From contig JAUXVJ010000009.1 in NCBI GenBank assembly GCA_030684515.1, positions 248,001 to 312,000 of the forward strand: a stretch of DNA of 64,000 bases, written 5' to 3'. The stretch comes from Actinomycetota bacterium (lineage in GTDB: Bacteria; Actinomycetota; Actinomycetes; S36-B12). The number at the start of each line of letters is the position of its first letter. Position 1 is the stretch's first letter. Made by a program: the position numbers and the translations under genes. Positions 63,302-64,000 of this stretch are shown here, piece by piece. Under the pieces are notes generated by a model. That model was not told where the DNA came from. It made no database searches and saw nothing but the letters and a program-made list of their open reading frames with translations.

Positions 63302-64000
63302 GGCTTGCCGATCGCGTGCGCTCCCGCTTGGTCCTGAACCAGGCGCAGACTTCGCCGGCTGAAGTGGCTGCAGCGTTGCTCGACGAAGGCATCGTGCTCG
63401 GTGAAGGCGCGCTCATGTCGCTCGTGGCAGAACTGCGACGGGAGTACTTGGGTCTTGGCCCCCTCGATGCCCTTGTTCGTCAGCCCGGAGTGACTGATGT
63501 GTTGGTCAACAGTGCGCACGACGTCTGGATTGACCGGGGTTCGGGCATGGAGCGAGCTGCGGTGAATTTCGCTGATGAGGTCGAGGTGCGGGCATTGGCG
63601 CAGCGATTGGCTGGCACTGTCGGAAGACGACTTGATGAGGCAAGTCCGTTCGTCGACGCGCGCCTTGATTCGGGCATTCGATTGCACGCCGTGCTCGCAA
63701 CTATTGCCTTGGACGGCACGCTCATCTCCCTGCGCATTCCGCGAGCGCATGCGTTTGCTTTGGAGGATCTCATTGCTGCTGGCAGTGTTGATGAACAAGG
63801 TGCTGCGTGGCTGCGCGCGATCGTCGAAGCGCGAATCGCCTTCCTCATCAGTGGCGGCACGGGTTCGGGGAAGACCACGATTCTCGGGGCGCTCTTAGGG
63901 CTCGTGAGTCCTGTAGAGCGAGTGGTCATTGTGGAGGACTCTGCCGAGTTACGTCCCGATCATCCACACATTGTGCGACTGCAAGCGCGTCCAGCCAACC
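63298..64000 (+). CDS. Tad pilus assembly ATPase TadA/CpaF (3' end cut off)
   Basis: The frame begins at GTG 63298 inside the Ssd stop and is open to the window edge (234 codons). The sequence LGLGPLDALVRQPGVTDVLVN is the N-terminal domain hallmark of the family and LISGGTGSGKTT is the Walker A; an acidic VEDSAELR follows. It is a hexameric type II/IV secretion-like ATPase that powers Tad pilus extension. Note that this TadA is unrelated to the tRNA deaminase of the same name at 26165. Later tad genes would lie outside the window. Confidence 0.95.
   Translation, partial: MRLADRVRSRLVLNQAQTSPAEVAAALLDEGIVLGEGALMSLVAELRREYLGLGPLDALVRQPGVTDVLVNSAHDVWIDRGSGMERAAVNFADEVEVRALAQRLAGTVGRRLDEASPFVDARLDSGIRLHAVLATIALDGTLISLRIPRAHAFALEDLIAAGSVDEQGAAWLRAIVEARIAFLISGGTGSGKTTILGALLGLVSPVERVVIVEDSAELRPDHPHIVRLQARPAN

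Overview
The window is a gene-dense stretch of an actinobacterial chromosome (phylum Actinomycetota). The evidence is a moderately high GC content, many GTG starts and 1-4 base start/stop overlaps, and typical actinobacterial genes: a WhiB regulator, glucosyl-3-phosphoglycerate synthase, polyphosphate glucokinase, a DUF4177 protein, holin-X, MarP and an Ssd/TadA pilus locus. From about 46.9 to 64 kb the order closely follows the mycobacterial block from whiB4 and the ArsA-like pair through crp, nth, marP, ephE, holin, acs and the HAD hydrolase to ssd/tadA. Absence of mycolic-acid genes and gaps in that block suggest an uncultured, possibly aquatic, actinobacterium rather than a Mycobacterium.

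Layout. 0-9 kb holds mixed metabolism and envelope genes: a cut FAD oxidoreductase, gpgS, an NlpC/P60 endopeptidase, a flippase, a nucleosidase, tRNA-Ser(UGA), a CrtO-type acyltransferase, an alcohol dehydrogenase, an SDR and polyphosphate glucokinase. 9-16 kb holds tRNA-Ser(GCU), tRNA-Arg(ACG), a membrane-fused spermidine synthase-like protein, a secreted glycosidase, and a two-component system transcribed with a secreted lectin-fold protein. 16-25 kb holds PII, a FkbM methyltransferase, an ABC-F ATPase, an aldo/keto reductase, NDH-2, and an operon of transglutaminase, alpha-E protein and circularly permuted ATP-grasp. 25-29 kb holds a DUF5993/DsbB-like pair, tadA with a LytR_C protein, and an EfeU iron permease with a cupredoxin lipoprotein behind a likely IdeR box.

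29-32 kb holds a GC-richer two-gene unit: a processive GT2 polysaccharide synthase coupled to a membrane protein with a degenerate GGDEF domain. It is bordered by a perfect 21-bp inverted repeat. 32-39 kb is core: two tRNA-Ser genes, SRP RNA, dnaX-recR, a secreted trypsin-like protease and lysC-asd. 39-45 kb is a complete five-gene peptide/solute ABC transporter operon followed by a broken tetR gene. 45-64 kb holds an AlkD-like protein with a sulfotransferase, tRNA-Pro(CGG) and the mycobacteria-like block, running off the window inside the tadA/cpaF ATPase.

Main points of interest: the degenerate-GGDEF/GT2 unit, a conserved but catalytically altered Fic-like protein, an alpha/beta hydrolase with Gly at the nucleophile position, the three-gene ATP-grasp/alpha-E/transglutaminase system, a DUF5993-DsbB-like pair, an IdeR-like box before efeU, apparent loss of the ponA2 neighbour of whiB, an internal start in lysC, and all four serine tRNA isoacceptors within 27 kb. 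All calls are by reading the sequence; no database search was run.
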